Positions 1 to 11,816 are shown, counted from the first letter of the stretch. The stretch is 64,000 nt of DNA from Janthinobacterium tructae (GCF_006517255.1 NZ_CP041185.1:992001-1056000); one strand, 5' to 3'. Numbers and translations: made by a program. Notes: generated by a model from the sequence alone, not told the origin.

Positions 1-2
1 GC

Positions 3-839
3 CGCGTCGAGACCATGGTGTGGGGCATCGACGCGCCCACTTTTTCCCTGGACATGGGCGCGGCGCGCGTGGAAGACAGCCTGACGGGCGCCCGGCACGG
101 CTTTTTCGTCCAGCGCGCCTTGGTCAACCTGAAGCGCGGCCTGACCTTGGACATGACGCAGGACAGCGTGCGCATCCTGACAGGCCATGCCGGCGATACC
201 TGCCGCTCCAACCTGGCCGTGTACGGGCAGCGCGACGAGACGTGCACCCTCAAGGGCATCAAGCACTGGCTCGGCACCAAGGACGCCATTCCCGTGCGGT
301 TGCAGGAATTCGGCGACGGCCTGGGGCCGACACCGCCCTCGACACCAGCGCTCGACGCCAGTATCGGCAAGCTGTGCCGGCCAGGCATGCGCCTGCGCCT
401 GTACATCAACCCCACGCACGCGCTGACCTTGTACGCGCTGCACTTGCGCGGCAAGTGGGATGCCATGCAGGCCTGGCAACGCGCCCTGGTGCAGGTCATC
501 GAACGCCACCGCAGGCAGGGCTGCGACGTGCGCCTGCATGATTTTTCCGGCTTCAACAGCATCACGAGCGAAGCGACCCCGCTCGTCAGCGGCAAGCCCG
601 ACATGCATTATTACTGGGAAGTGTCGCATTACCGGGACAACGTGGGCCGCTTGATCCTGGCGCGTCTGTTCGGCGGCGGCACGCCGCCGCCGGCCGATTT
701 CGGCGTCGAGCTGACGCAGGCCAACATCGACGCCCACCAGGCGGCCACGCGCGCCGCGCGCGAGCGCTATCGCGTGGAACACGCGCGCGAGGCGGCCTAT
801 GCGCAGCGGGTGCTGGACGGGCCGCTGATCCGGCGATGA
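3..839 (+). CDS. SGNH-like envelope protein, 5' truncated by window edge
   Basis: The reading frame is open from base 3, and the true start lies before the window. The visible 278 residues align along their length with the next gene (877-2079), so the two are tandem paralogues. The C-terminal part has a YYWEVSHYRDNVG segment, which resembles the D/H-x-x-H block of SGNH/GDSL-type hydrolases such as AlgJ/AlgX/DltD-like proteins. The N-terminal nucleophile block is outside the window. No pathway genes for polysaccharide acetylation are seen, so the substrate is unknown. The hydrolase assignment is inference; paralogy to the next gene is direct. Confidence 0.75.
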   Translation, partial: RVETMVWGIDAPTFSLDMGAARVEDSLTGARHGFFVQRALVNLKRGLTLDMTQDSVRILTGHAGDTCRSNLAVYGQRDETCTLKGIKHWLGTKDAIPVRLQEFGDGLGPTPPSTPALDASIGKLCRPGMRLRLYINPTHALTLYALHLRGKWDAMQAWQRALVQVIERHRRQGCDVRLHDFSGFNSITSEATPLVSGKPDMHYYWEVSHYRDNVGRLILARLFGGGTPPPADFGVELTQANIDAHQAATRAARERYRVEHAREAAYAQRVLDGPLIRR

Positions 840-876
840 TGCAAAGCCACACAAATACGCCATTTTTCACCTTCCA

Positions 877-2079
877 ATGCTGATCATGGACACTTCCGCC
901 CGCCGCTACCTCGCCATCTTTTTTGCCTGCGTACTGGCCGCGCTGGCCCTCGTTTCGGCCGTGAATTACCACGTCGACCCGTACTTGCTGCACCAGTGGG
1001 ACAGCCCGCTGCTGCAGCGATTGCGCCCGACGACGGAAAAACTCAGCGTGTGGGGCAAGACATATGCCGTGGCGCGCTACCGGCCCGCCGTCGTGTATAT
1101 CGGCAACTCGCGCACGGAAATGGGCTTGCCGGCGAACAGCGCGCGCACCTTATTTGAAGGCAAGAGCGTCTTCAACAGCGCCGTCTCGGGCGCCTCGATC
1201 GGCGAGGCCATGCGCCTGGCCGAGCACGCGGCCAGGGTCAGCCATGTCGACACCATGGTGTGGGGCATCGACGCCCCCTCGTTCTCGCTGGAACTGGGCT
1301 CGGCCGGCGTGGAACCGGGCCTGACTGATGGCGGCCCCGCGTTCTTCGCGCGGCGCGCCTTGCTCAATATCAAGCGCGGCCTGACTGTCGACATGACGCG
1401 CGACACCTGGCGCATCCTCAGCGGCAGCTATGACGGCGTTTGCCTGTCCAGCCTGGCGCTGCACGGCCAGCGCGACGAGTCCTGCCTCACCAGCCGCAAC
1501 CGTACCTGGACCGGTACGGCGCGCGCCTTCACGCCGCGTCTGCAGGAATTCAGTGACGGCCTGGGGCCGACCGAACCTGCGCTGCGCGCCTTCGACGCGA
1601 GTGTCGGCAAACTGTGCCGGGGCGGCACGCGCTTGCGCCTGTACATCAATCCCACGCATGCGCTCACGCTCGACGCCCTGTACTGGCGCGGCAAGTGGGA
1701 CGCCATGGAAACATGGCAGCGCGACCTGGCGCAGATGGCCGGGCGCTACCGGCGCCAGGGCTGCGACGTGCGCCTGTTTGATTTTTCCGGCTTCAACAGC
1801 ATCACCAGCGAAGCTATCCCGCAGGTGACGGGCGCGCGCGACATGCGCTATTACTGGGAAGCATCGCACTACCGCGACAATGTCGGCCGCTTCATCCTCG
1901 CGCGCCTGTTCGGCGGCCCTGAGCCGGTGCCGGCGGACTTCGGCGTCGAGCTGACGGAAACGGGCATCGCGGCCCACCATGCGGTCACGCGCGCCGCGCG
2001 CGAGCGCTACCACGTGCAGCACGCCGAGGAAACGGCGTATCTGCGCCACGTGCTGACCTTGCCCCGCGAACCCAGATAG
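877..2079 (+). CDS. SGNH-like membrane-anchored protein (tandem paralogue)
   Basis: This is a 400-residue protein with one N-terminal hydrophobic segment (about residues 12-30), followed by an extracytoplasmic domain. A GNSRTEMGL stretch near residue 75 resembles the SGNH block-I nucleophile motif. A YYWEASHYRDNVG stretch near residue 328 resembles the distal catalytic D/H block. It follows its paralogue by 37 bp, probably in one transcript. An alternative start is the ATG at 889; no strong Shine-Dalgarno decides between them. Polysaccharide or peptidoglycan O-acyl transfer is possible by analogy with AlgJ/DltD-like families but is not shown. Confidence 0.7.
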   Translation: MLIMDTSARRYLAIFFACVLAALALVSAVNYHVDPYLLHQWDSPLLQRLRPTTEKLSVWGKTYAVARYRPAVVYIGNSRTEMGLPANSARTLFEGKSVFNSAVSGASIGEAMRLAEHAARVSHVDTMVWGIDAPSFSLELGSAGVEPGLTDGGPAFFARRALLNIKRGLTVDMTRDTWRILSGSYDGVCLSSLALHGQRDESCLTSRNRTWTGTARAFTPRLQEFSDGLGPTEPALRAFDASVGKLCRGGTRLRLYINPTHALTLDALYWRGKWDAMETWQRDLAQMAGRYRRQGCDVRLFDFSGFNSITSEAIPQVTGARDMRYYWEASHYRDNVGRFILARLFGGPEPVPADFGVELTETGIAAHHAVTRAARERYHVQHAEETAYLRHVLTLPREPR

Positions 2080-2166
2080 GCGATCAACGGTGCCAGGCGT
2101 ACGCCGTGGGGCAGGGCGCGTGCGCTATGATGCTGTTTTGCCATTCAGCAAGTTCCAGGACTCACC

Positions 2167-3171
2167 ATGAAAATCGCCTTCTTTGCCAGCCAGCCCTACG
2201 ACCGCCGTTTCTTCGATGAAGCCTTGCCATCCCAACCCGACTCTGCCGGCATCGAACTGGTCTACCACAGCGCCTTGCTGAGCCAGGAAACCGTGGTCCT
2301 GGCGCAAGGCGCCGAGGCCGTTTGCGTGTTCGTCAACGACGTGCTCGACGCGCCCGTGCTGGAAGCCCTGCACGGCTATGGCGTGCGCGCCATCCTGCTG
2401 CGCTGCGCCGGCTACAACAACCTCGACCTGGAAGCGGCCAGGCGCCTTGGCTTTTTTGTCGCCCGCGTGCCCGCGTATTCGCCGGAAGCCGTGGCCGAAT
2501 ACACGCTGGCCCTGGTGCAAACGCTGAACCGCCACACGCACCGCGCGTATGCCCGCGTGCGCGAAGGAAATTTTTCGCTCGATGGCTTGCTGGGCTCTAC
2601 CTTGCACGGCAAGACGGTGGGCATCGTCGGCACGGGCAAGATTGGCCTGGCCACGGCGCGCATTTTTAAAGGTTTCGGCTGCACGGTGCTGGGCCACGAC
2701 CCGTATCCTGCACCCGCGTTCGCGCAGCTGGGCACGATGGTGGAACTGCCGCAGCTGCTGGCCGAGTCCGACATCGTTTCCCTGCATTGCCCCCTGATGG
2801 AGAGCACGCGCCACATGATCAGCGAAGCGACCTTGCCGCTGATGAAGAAGGGCGCCATGCTGGTCAACACTTCGCGCGGCGGCCTGATCGACACGGGCGC
2901 CGTCATCGAAGCGCTCAAATCGCGCCAGCTGGGTTCCCTGGCCATCGACGTGTACGAACAGGAAAGCAATCTGTTCTTCCAGGACCGCTCGTCCGACATC
3001 ATCGATGACGACATCTTCCAGCGCCTGATGACCTTCCCGAACGTGCTAGTGACGGGCCACCAGGGCTTCTTCACCATCGAAGCGCTGCGCGAGATCGCCG
3101 CCATCACCTATCATAACCTGCAATGTTTCCTGCAGGGCAAGGCATGTGAAAACAGCGTATTAGCTGCTTGA
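2167..3171 (+). CDS. ldhA: D-lactate dehydrogenase (2-hydroxyacid dehydrogenase)
   Basis: This 334-residue protein belongs to the D-isomer-specific 2-hydroxyacid dehydrogenase family and matches fermentative LdhA in length and in its N-terminal MKIAFFASQPYD start. The NAD-binding loop GIVGTGKIG lies near residue 155. The NTSRGGLID segment follows, and the catalytic histidine region HQGFFTIEALREI lies near residue 295. It should reduce pyruvate to D-lactate with NADH in the cytoplasm. It is monocistronic. Its last 12 bases overlap the end of the convergent TfoX-like gene. Confidence 0.92.
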   Translation: MKIAFFASQPYDRRFFDEALPSQPDSAGIELVYHSALLSQETVVLAQGAEAVCVFVNDVLDAPVLEALHGYGVRAILLRCAGYNNLDLEAARRLGFFVARVPAYSPEAVAEYTLALVQTLNRHTHRAYARVREGNFSLDGLLGSTLHGKTVGIVGTGKIGLATARIFKGFGCTVLGHDPYPAPAFAQLGTMVELPQLLAESDIVSLHCPLMESTRHMISEATLPLMKKGAMLVNTSRGGLIDTGAVIEALKSRQLGSLAIDVYEQESNLFFQDRSSDIIDDDIFQRLMTFPNVLVTGHQGFFTIEALREIAAITYHNLQCFLQGKACENSVLAA

Positions 3172-3522
3172 AGCCGGTTTTTTGGGCTTGGGCGGCGGCT
3201 TCGGTTTCGGCAGCGGCAAGGCGTCCGCCGTGCGCCGCGCCAGCTGACTGAGCCACTCACGCTCGTCCCACAGGCCGCCATCGATGAGGAAATACGGCTT
3301 GGCTTGCGGATAGGGCGGCGCCTCCTGCAGCGTGCTCATCGTACTGATCCAGGCGCGGCCCGCGTCCGTCGGCTTGATGAACAGCTGGTCGTCGGCGACG
3401 ATGGCGAACATCTTGCCGTCGCAATACAGGCCATATTCGCCAAACATTTTTTTCGCGTTGACGCTGCCCACGCCCGCCAGTTGATCGAGCAAAAAATCCA
3501 CCGTGCCTTGCTGTGATGCCAT
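3160..3522 (-). CDS. TfoX/Sxy N-terminal domain protein
   Basis: A 120-residue protein starting at the ATG on 3522, chosen because GGAGGA precedes it at good spacing; an in-frame ATG at 3576 has no such site. It has the TfoX N-terminal fold signature: KKMFGEYGLYCDGKMFAIVADDQLFIKPT followed by a PPYPQAKPYFLID-like segment. The C-terminus is a Lys/Pro-rich tail (PKPKPPPKPKKP). TfoX/Sxy proteins are linked to competence in some gammaproteobacteria, but this single-domain form is common and of unknown role. It converges on ldhA with overlapping ends. Confidence 0.85.
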   Translation of the reverse strand: MASQQGTVDFLLDQLAGVGSVNAKKMFGEYGLYCDGKMFAIVADDQLFIKPTDAGRAWISTMSTLQEAPPYPQAKPYFLIDGGLWDEREWLSQLARRTADALPLPKPKPPPKPKKPASSS

Positions 3523-3605
3523 GTTGTCCTCCGTTTGAAACAGCAGTGTAGCGCACTGGTCAGGAGTCGCCGGCAAGGCTACACTACATCTATTGATTTT
3601 TTCGC

Positions 3606-3854
3606 ATGACGTATTTTCCTATGACACCCGAGCCTATTATTCACCGCGGCATCAGCATCGCCACCCTGGCCGCCGGCCAGTCCGTCGAAACCCATTGTGC
3701 ACCGGGCCAGACCGCCATCCGCGAGCAGGCCGATGGCTGGTGGCTATATTTTGTCGACGAAGACGGCAAGGTCGACGGCTATGACAGCCCGTTCGCCAGC
3801 CACGCCGAGGCGCTGTGGGCGGCCAAGGCCGCGGCCGAGTTCAGCGCGCAATGA
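3606..3854 (+). CDS. small hypothetical protein
   Basis: An 82-residue acidic protein, not recognised. It has no membrane segment or metal motif. A WWLYFVDEDGKVDGYDSPFASHAEAL stretch suggests a small globular fold. A second ATG at 3621 could also be the start. The stop codon overlaps the next gene's start as ATGA (3851-3854), so the two are translationally coupled. Confidence 0.6.
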   Translation: MTYFPMTPEPIIHRGISIATLAAGQSVETHCAPGQTAIREQADGWWLYFVDEDGKVDGYDSPFASHAEALWAAKAAAEFSAQ

Positions 3855-4309
3855 AGGCCAGTCCATGGGCCTTCCTGGGCTTGCCGCAAGCGCCCGTGCC
3901 GGAAGCGGAAAGCGCGGACTACGGCGCCTGCCGCGCTATGTTCGATGGCAAGCGGCTGGTCTTGCGCGTGGCGAAAACCACGCCGACGAAAACAGGCCAG
4001 TTCGTCACCGTCTGGAAGCGCCCCCATCCCGATGCCGAGATCGCCCCGCTCGATGAAGCGGACCCCGTCGATATCGTCATCATCGCCGTGGACGACGGCG
4101 CGCAGCACGGCTTTTTCATTTTTCCGCGCAGCGTGCTGCTCGAACGCGGCGTGATGTCGCGCGCGGGCAGCGGCGGCAAGCGCGCGCTGCGCGTGTATCC
4201 GCCCTGGTGCCTGCCAGAATCTGCCCAGGCCCTGCGCACGCAGTGCTGGCAGGTGGCGTGGTTTGTGGCGGCGGGCGACCAGCAAGGGCTGGATAGATTG
4301 TTTTATTGA
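3851..4309 (+). CDS. MepB family protein
   Basis: A 152-residue protein starting at an ATG that overlaps the previous stop (ATGA). It has the MepB-family signature: a VWKRPHPD segment, then HGFFIFPRSVLLERGVMS and a GKRALRVYPPW block. MepB is named from the staphylococcal mepRAB multidrug efflux operon, but its biochemical role is unknown. No MepA/MATE transporter or MarR regulator is adjacent here, so no efflux link is inferred. Confidence 0.8.
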   Translation: MKASPWAFLGLPQAPVPEAESADYGACRAMFDGKRLVLRVAKTTPTKTGQFVTVWKRPHPDAEIAPLDEADPVDIVIIAVDDGAQHGFFIFPRSVLLERGVMSRAGSGGKRALRVYPPWCLPESAQALRTQCWQVAWFVAAGDQQGLDRLFY

Positions 4310-4317
4310 GGAAACAA

Positions 4318-5184
4318 ATGATTTTTATGAAAATTGATAAGCCTGTGTTCTTTCCCTCTGCCCGAACGTCTTGCGCATGGGTGCGAGCAGTGCGGGAAGT
4401 GCGAATGATGTTGTGTCTGAGCGTAGCGCTCTGTCCGCTGGCCGTGGTCGCGGCCCCGCCCGATCCGGGCGCCGACGCGTGGCGCGCGCGATTCGCACGC
4501 GAAGTCGATCATCGGCTGGAGGTGCCAACGGCTGACCAGGCGCGCTATGTGGCGCTGTTGAAACAAGCGCTGGCCGATGCCAATGTCACCGATACGTCAG
4601 CACAGACTTTGCTGCTGGTGGACCGCAGCCCGCAGGTACAGGCCGCCTTTGTGATCTTGCATACAGAGCCAGATGCATGGTCGTTCATCGGCGCCACGGC
4701 CGTCTCGACCGGCAAGGTGGGAAGCTATAATCATTTCTTGACGCCGTTGGGGGTGTTTCCACATACCCTGGAAAATCCCGACTTTCGCTCCGAAGGCACG
4801 TTCAACGACAATCACATTCGTGGCTATGGACGGCGCGGCATGCGCGTCTTCGATTTCGGTTGGCAACAGGCACAGCGCGGCTGGGGCACGGGCGCCATCA
4901 GCCAGATGCGCTTGCAAATGCACGCTACCGATCCGGATGTGCTGGAAGCTCGCTTGGGCAATGTTGCTTCCGAGGGCTGCATCCGCATTCCAGCCACATT
5001 GAATGTTTTTCTCGATTCACACGGTTTGCTCGATGCAGTCTATGAACAAGCCGTCAAGGACGGCCGCCATTTGTGGGTGCTCAAAGCGGATCGCGATATC
5101 ATTGAATGGCCGGGGCAGTATATGGTCATCGTCGATTCGCTGACGGAAGTGCGGCCTGTATGGTCGCCCGCGCCCAAACCCTAA
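4318..5184 (+). CDS. L,D-transpeptidase (YkuD-like) family protein
   Basis: A 288-residue secreted protein. The catalytic signature is ASEGCIRIP, with the likely nucleophile at Cys221, preceded by a His in QMHATDP; this matches the H-x(n)-S-x-G-C-x-R pattern of L,D-transpeptidase domains, with Glu in place of the usual His/Asn. A hydrophobic segment (about residues 31-45, LCLSVALCPLAVVAA) looks like a signal peptide with an unusually long leader. The start at 4318 has GAGGA upstream; an internal ATG at 4405 would give a cleaner signal peptide. The expected role is peptidoglycan cross-link formation or editing in the periplasm. Confidence 0.7.
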   Translation: MIFMKIDKPVFFPSARTSCAWVRAVREVRMMLCLSVALCPLAVVAAPPDPGADAWRARFAREVDHRLEVPTADQARYVALLKQALADANVTDTSAQTLLLVDRSPQVQAAFVILHTEPDAWSFIGATAVSTGKVGSYNHFLTPLGVFPHTLENPDFRSEGTFNDNHIRGYGRRGMRVFDFGWQQAQRGWGTGAISQMRLQMHATDPDVLEARLGNVASEGCIRIPATLNVFLDSHGLLDAVYEQAVKDGRHLWVLKADRDIIEWPGQYMVIVDSLTEVRPVWSPAPKP

Positions 5185-5241
5185 TGCCGCAATCACGACC
5201 AGGACCTACTTAGCCACTACACGCTGCCTCTCAGGAAAAGG

Positions 5242-7800
<2,559 letters not shown>

Positions 7801-7816
7801 TGCACGGCAATGCAGA

Positions 7817-8773
7817 TCAGACCATCTTGCCGTCGATGAGCAGAATTTCTTCGAGCAGGGCGCCGTGACGCAGGACGAACAGCACATCCATGCCGCGTTT
7901 CCTGGCCAGCGCGACACCGTCGACCTCGCCCAGGACCATGAACGCCGTGGCCCAGGCGTCGGCCAGCATGCAGCTGGGGGCCAGCACGCTCACGGCGGCG
8001 AGACGGTTCGCTACCGGTTGGTGCAAGGCCGGATGCATGGTGTGGGCATGGCGCGTGCCGTCGATCTCGACCCAGCGGCGATAGTCGCCCGAGGTGGCGA
8101 TGGCCACGTCGTGCAGTTCCATCACGCCACCGATTTCACGCATGCCATGTGTCGGCTTTTCTATCGCCACGCTCCAGGCCTGGCCATCGGGTCTGGTCGA
8201 GCGCGCGCGCGTTTCGCCATCGATGCCGACCAGGTAGCTGGCGATGGACCAGCCATCGAGGCAATGCGCCAGCTGGTCGACGCCAAAACCCTTGGCGATG
8301 CCCGACAGGTCGAGCGTCAGCGGCGCGCGCTTGCGCACCTGCAGAGCCGCCAGATCCACCTCCAATGCCTTGGTGGCGGGGCAGTACGTTTTGCCATGCC
8401 GGGCCGCGATCTGCGGCGATGGCGCGCATTGCGACGGCCCGAATCCCCAGTCCTCCACCAGCTGGCCAACCGCCATGTCGAAGGCGCCGCCCGATTCGCC
8501 GCTGACCTGCAGCCCCGCAGCGAGCACCTGCGCCAGTTCCCGCGGCACAGGAATCCAGGTATTTTCCGGCGCCGCGTTCAGGCGGCACAGGTCCGAGGCG
8601 ACATTCCAGGTCGACATCTGCCGGTCGACCCTGTCGACGGCGGCAAACAGGCTGGCGCCGATGGCGGCCAGGTCCGCTTGTCCGCCCGCATAGAATACGG
8701 CCGTATAGCGGCTGCCCATGGTTTCGCCATTCAGGCTGTAGCGCCGCAGCGCGGGTTCAGAAGACGTCTTCAC
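7817..8773 (-). CDS. apbE: FAD:protein FMN transferase (ApbE family)
   Basis: A 318-residue protein starting at GTG 8773, chosen because AAGGAAGG lies just upstream; the ends overlap the preceding gene by 17 bp. ApbE signatures are present: ETMGSRYT at the N-terminus, GAFDMAVGQLVEDWGF, LDLSGIAKGFGVD, the TSGDYRRW segment, HTMHP, and the metal-binding LADAWATAF. ApbE transfers FMN from FAD to a Thr/Ser on secreted or membrane proteins. No obvious lipobox or signal peptide is seen at this start. It is the last gene of a four-gene operon, whose DUF2271 member has a fitting acceptor motif. Confidence 0.93.
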   Translation of the reverse strand: MKTSSEPALRRYSLNGETMGSRYTAVFYAGGQADLAAIGASLFAAVDRVDRQMSTWNVASDLCRLNAAPENTWIPVPRELAQVLAAGLQVSGESGGAFDMAVGQLVEDWGFGPSQCAPSPQIAARHGKTYCPATKALEVDLAALQVRKRAPLTLDLSGIAKGFGVDQLAHCLDGWSIASYLVGIDGETRARSTRPDGQAWSVAIEKPTHGMREIGGVMELHDVAIATSGDYRRWVEIDGTRHAHTMHPALHQPVANRLAAVSVLAPSCMLADAWATAFMVLGEVDGVALARKRGMDVLFVLRHGALLEEILLIDGKMV

Positions 8774-10976
8774 GATACCTTCCTTTTTCCCGCAGCGCCG
8801 CCACATCGAGCTTGAGCGGCGCGAGTATCTGGTCCATGGCCTGCCTGACGCTGGCAGCCATGGCGCGGCTGCCGCAGACGAGCACCTGGCCATCGTCGGC
8901 GATCAGGCGGCGCATATTGTCGGCATCCTCCATCAGCCGGGTCTGCACGTGGACGCCGTTCGTGACTCTTGAGAAGGCCGTGTGCAGCTGCGTCAGCCGG
9001 CGGTCGGCCAGATAGTTGCGCAGCTCGGGCTCATACAGAAAATCGGAGTCGGGATGGCGCCCGCCCCAGTACAGGTACATCGGATGCTGGCCCGTATTGT
9101 TGCGGATGAAACCGGCCAGTGGCCCGATCCCGGTACCGGCACCGATCAGGATGACGGGCGCCTTGCCCAGGGCTGGACGAAATTGCGGATTGGGCTGGAT
9201 AAAGGCCTCGATGCGGTCCCCCGGCAGCAAGTTGTAAAGGTAGCTTGAACACACGCCCCCGGGCTGCTTGCGCACGCAAATTTCCAGCACGCCGTCACCC
9301 GATCCGCTCGCCAGCGAATAGAAGCGCGGCATGGAACTGCCGGGCGCCATGACACCCGCGAGGTCGCCGGCCTCGAAGCGGGGCAGTCGGTGGGAGGCAA
9401 GCCGGCTTTTCAGCCAACCGGCGCTGGCCGGCGGCGGGGCGGCTATAAAGCGCAGCACCACGGTGGGATCGTGCTCCTCCTCGCCGTAGGCGATGCGCTC
9501 ACGCAACTGCAGCGCATGCGTGTGCGGATGTGCGGGCGCATAGTCGAGTACGAGCTCGTGGCCCAGCAGCGCGCCGACCTGGCTCCCCCAGCGCGCGAAT
9601 TCCTGCGGCGACTGGCGGTCGATCAGGGCCAGTTCCAGCGACCGGCGCCATCCGCGCGCCGCCATCGCCGCGTCGACCTCGTGTGCGAACTGGCAGAACG
9701 TGGGGAACTGGCGGTCGCCGAAACCGAGTACAGCGTAACTTGCCTCCTGCTTGGGGGCAATACCGGCCAAATTGGTCAGAAAGTGCGTGGCGCAGGCGGG
9801 GGCGTCGCCATCGCCATACGTCGCCGTCAGGATGAACAACTGGCGCGCGGCGTTGTGGCGCGACGAGAACTGATTCATCGGCGCCGTGTGCACGCGTTGT
9901 CCGGCCTGTCGCAAGGCATCATGCAGCGCGCGGGCAAAGCCCCAGGTACTGTTGTTTTCGCTCCCCACCAGGATCACGCTGTCGGCCGAAGCCGGAGCCG
10001 AGTTGTTGGCGATGCGCGGTTTGGCGCGCTGCCGCTGCCACCATACGGCGATGCCCGTTACCGCCAGCCAGGGCGCGCCGAGCGCACTCAGGCCGAGTAT
10101 CAGACCCAGCCACCACAGGCCTTCGCCCGTATGCAACTGATAGATCAGTTCAAAGGCTTCCCGGACATTGCTGTGCGCGCGGAAGGCCAGCAGCGCGCCG
10201 CTGGACTGGTCGACATAGGCGTCGCCTTGCCGGGTGCGCAAGGTATAGACGGCGCTGCTGTCACCGGCAAGCGGAAAGGAAAGCTCGCGCAGATCGACCA
10301 GCCTGGTGGCCAGCAGGGCTGGCAAGCGGGCAGCAGGCAGCGGGGTTCCGCCGGAGGTGGTGGCGGGGATATCGGGTTCGTCCTGGCTGCCATCGGCAAT
10401 GAGGGCGAAGGTCGCCGCCGACATGTAGCTGCCGGTCACTGCGGACAACAGCAGGCCGGCGACAGCAAAACGGGCCACCGCGGCGTGCCAGCGCTGGCTG
10501 CGATTGCCATGCAGTGGACGTGCCAGCTGGCGCCAGCCGCCCACCCGCTTGAGCAGCAGGAATAAGCCTGAGCTTGAGACCAGCAGCATCAGCAGGGCGG
10601 TGATGCCGACCGCGGCGCTGCCTGGCGTGTCGAGGAAGAGTGACCTGTGCAACTCCTTGAACCAGCGCGCGTAGGCCGGCGGCGCATAGGGCGCGATCGC
10701 CTTGCCGCTGGATGGGTCGACCCGGTCCACGCCCGAGATGTCACCGGCGCTGTAGTAGACGATGATGGTTCCGGAGGCCGTGCGCTGGATCTGCTCGGCT
10801 CCCGGATAGTGGCGCGCCACCCGGCCCGCGAGTTCGGCAACGCTGACGCCCGCCGGCACGCTGGTGGCCAGCCGCTCGATCGCGGGGTTGATCGACAGCA
10901 CGGCGCCCGTCAAGCCGATGAGCATAACCAGCAGTGCGCTGATCAGGCCAGCGAGCGAATGTATCTGTCGTAACAT
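8757..10976 (-). CDS. PepSY membrane-flavodoxin-reductase fusion
   Basis: A 739-residue fusion. The N-terminal third is a PepSY-associated TM domain with several membrane helices (first helix GLISALLVMLIGLTGAVLS). It is followed by a flavodoxin-like FMN domain (VGSENNSTWGFARALHDAL) and then a sulfite/CPR-type reductase module with FAD segment PRFYSLAS and NADPH segment GAGTGIGPLAGFIR. The layout suggests cytosolic NADPH oxidation coupled to electron transfer across the membrane. The start at 10976 leaves a 10-bp gap to the upstream gene; an in-frame ATG at 11027 would overlap it by 41 bp. Confidence 0.88.
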   Translation of the reverse strand: MLRQIHSLAGLISALLVMLIGLTGAVLSINPAIERLATSVPAGVSVAELAGRVARHYPGAEQIQRTASGTIIVYYSAGDISGVDRVDPSSGKAIAPYAPPAYARWFKELHRSLFLDTPGSAAVGITALLMLLVSSSGLFLLLKRVGGWRQLARPLHGNRSQRWHAAVARFAVAGLLLSAVTGSYMSAATFALIADGSQDEPDIPATTSGGTPLPAARLPALLATRLVDLRELSFPLAGDSSAVYTLRTRQGDAYVDQSSGALLAFRAHSNVREAFELIYQLHTGEGLWWLGLILGLSALGAPWLAVTGIAVWWQRQRAKPRIANNSAPASADSVILVGSENNSTWGFARALHDALRQAGQRVHTAPMNQFSSRHNAARQLFILTATYGDGDAPACATHFLTNLAGIAPKQEASYAVLGFGDRQFPTFCQFAHEVDAAMAARGWRRSLELALIDRQSPQEFARWGSQVGALLGHELVLDYAPAHPHTHALQLRERIAYGEEEHDPTVVLRFIAAPPPASAGWLKSRLASHRLPRFEAGDLAGVMAPGSSMPRFYSLASGSGDGVLEICVRKQPGGVCSSYLYNLLPGDRIEAFIQPNPQFRPALGKAPVILIGAGTGIGPLAGFIRNNTGQHPMYLYWGGRHPDSDFLYEPELRNYLADRRLTQLHTAFSRVTNGVHVQTRLMEDADNMRRLIADDGQVLVCGSRAMAASVRQAMDQILAPLKLDVAALREKGRYREDVF

Positions 10977-10986
10977 GCGGCGGTGG

Positions 10987-11457
10987 CTACATGTCGTAAA
11001 TGAAGGACTTGACGTAGCCGCGTCCACCGACGGGTTTGCCGGCGCCCTGTTTGCTCAGTGGCGTGCGCACGTCGGCCGGATTGTCGCGCCCGTCCTCTGC
11101 CGCGCTGTCAACCCGGATCTCGTAACCTGCATCGATCAGGGTGTCGGCCAGTTCGACTGTCACCTTGAGGGTTTTGCCGCTGCCGACGCTCGCTCCGCTG
11201 ATCCCGTCAAATTCGCGCGCGTTCATGCCGCTACCGCGGGCCCAGTCGCTCAGGTGCTTGTAATACTTGGTCTTCTTTCCAGCTACCCACAACGTTTTCT
11301 TGTACTTGCCGGCGGCATCCGTGACATATACCGCCAGGTAGGCGCCGTTGCCGGCGTAGTTCTTCAGTTGCGCGGTGAGTGTGACCGGGCGTGCCTGGAC
11401 GAAGCCGGGCAGCGCCAATGCACCTGCAAGGCAGGCGCAGGCTGTGATGTGTTTCAT
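10987..11457 (-). CDS. DUF2271 secreted protein, probable flavinylation target
   Basis: A 156-residue protein with a cleavable signal peptide (MKHITACACLAGALALPGFVQA) and a DUF2271 domain (YLAVYVTDAAGKYKKTLWVAGKK, then HLSDWARGSG). Residues 84-90 read D-G-I-S-G-A-S, close to the D-x-x-[ST]-G-A-[ST] motif that ApbE flavinylates in NqrB/NqrC/RnfG-type proteins; Ser90 would be the FMN acceptor. It overlaps the upstream PepSY gene by 4 bp and is co-transcribed with apbE and the reductase. Its likely role is a periplasmic flavin electron carrier (inference). Confidence 0.85.
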   Translation of the reverse strand: MKHITACACLAGALALPGFVQARPVTLTAQLKNYAGNGAYLAVYVTDAAGKYKKTLWVAGKKTKYYKHLSDWARGSGMNAREFDGISGASVGSGKTLKVTVELADTLIDAGYEIRVDSAAEDGRDNPADVRTPLSKQGAGKPVGGRGYVKSFIYDM

Positions 11458-11816
11458 TTCTTTTCCCCTTGGAATGTCGGACCTGCAGGCCGCCTGACGG
11501 GAGCCTGTGGTACAGGGCCGAGGTAGTCGGCGGCGTCGCCGTTGTTGCCGAAGTCCACCGCCATGCTGCGCATGCGCAGCGACGCCGGGGAGTATTTGGC
11601 CTTGACTTTGTTGCCGTTGCGATCAATGGCTCTGAGCTCGTAGCAGCCATCATCGATCTTGATGCGCTGGACCGTCCAGCCGCGCTGTTCGGCTTCCCGC
11701 TGCAATTGCTCGCGAGGTTTCCAGTCGGCAATCGGATCCGTGCAGTGGACATCCGCATGGACCGCATTGCTGAAAACCAGGGCAGACAACGCCATGCATG
11801 TGCGCGCTAAGAACAT
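11454..11816 (-). CDS. small secreted PepSY-domain protein
   Basis: A 120-residue protein starting at 11816, where CAAGGAGA gives a strong Shine-Dalgarno. The signal peptide is followed by a PepSY-like module (REQLQREAEQRGWTVQRIKIDDGCYELRAIDRNGNKVKAKYSPAS is the recognisable stretch, residues about 39-83, paraphrased here by its WTVQRIKID and GCYELRAID cores). It heads the operon 11816 to 7817, with overlapping or near-touching genes throughout. It probably helps the periplasmic arm of the flavin electron-transfer chain. Confidence 0.78.
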   Translation of the reverse strand: MFLARTCMALSALVFSNAVHADVHCTDPIADWKPREQLQREAEQRGWTVQRIKIDDGCYELRAIDRNGNKVKAKYSPASLRMRSMAVDFGNNGDAADYLGPVPQAPVRRPAGPTFQGEKK

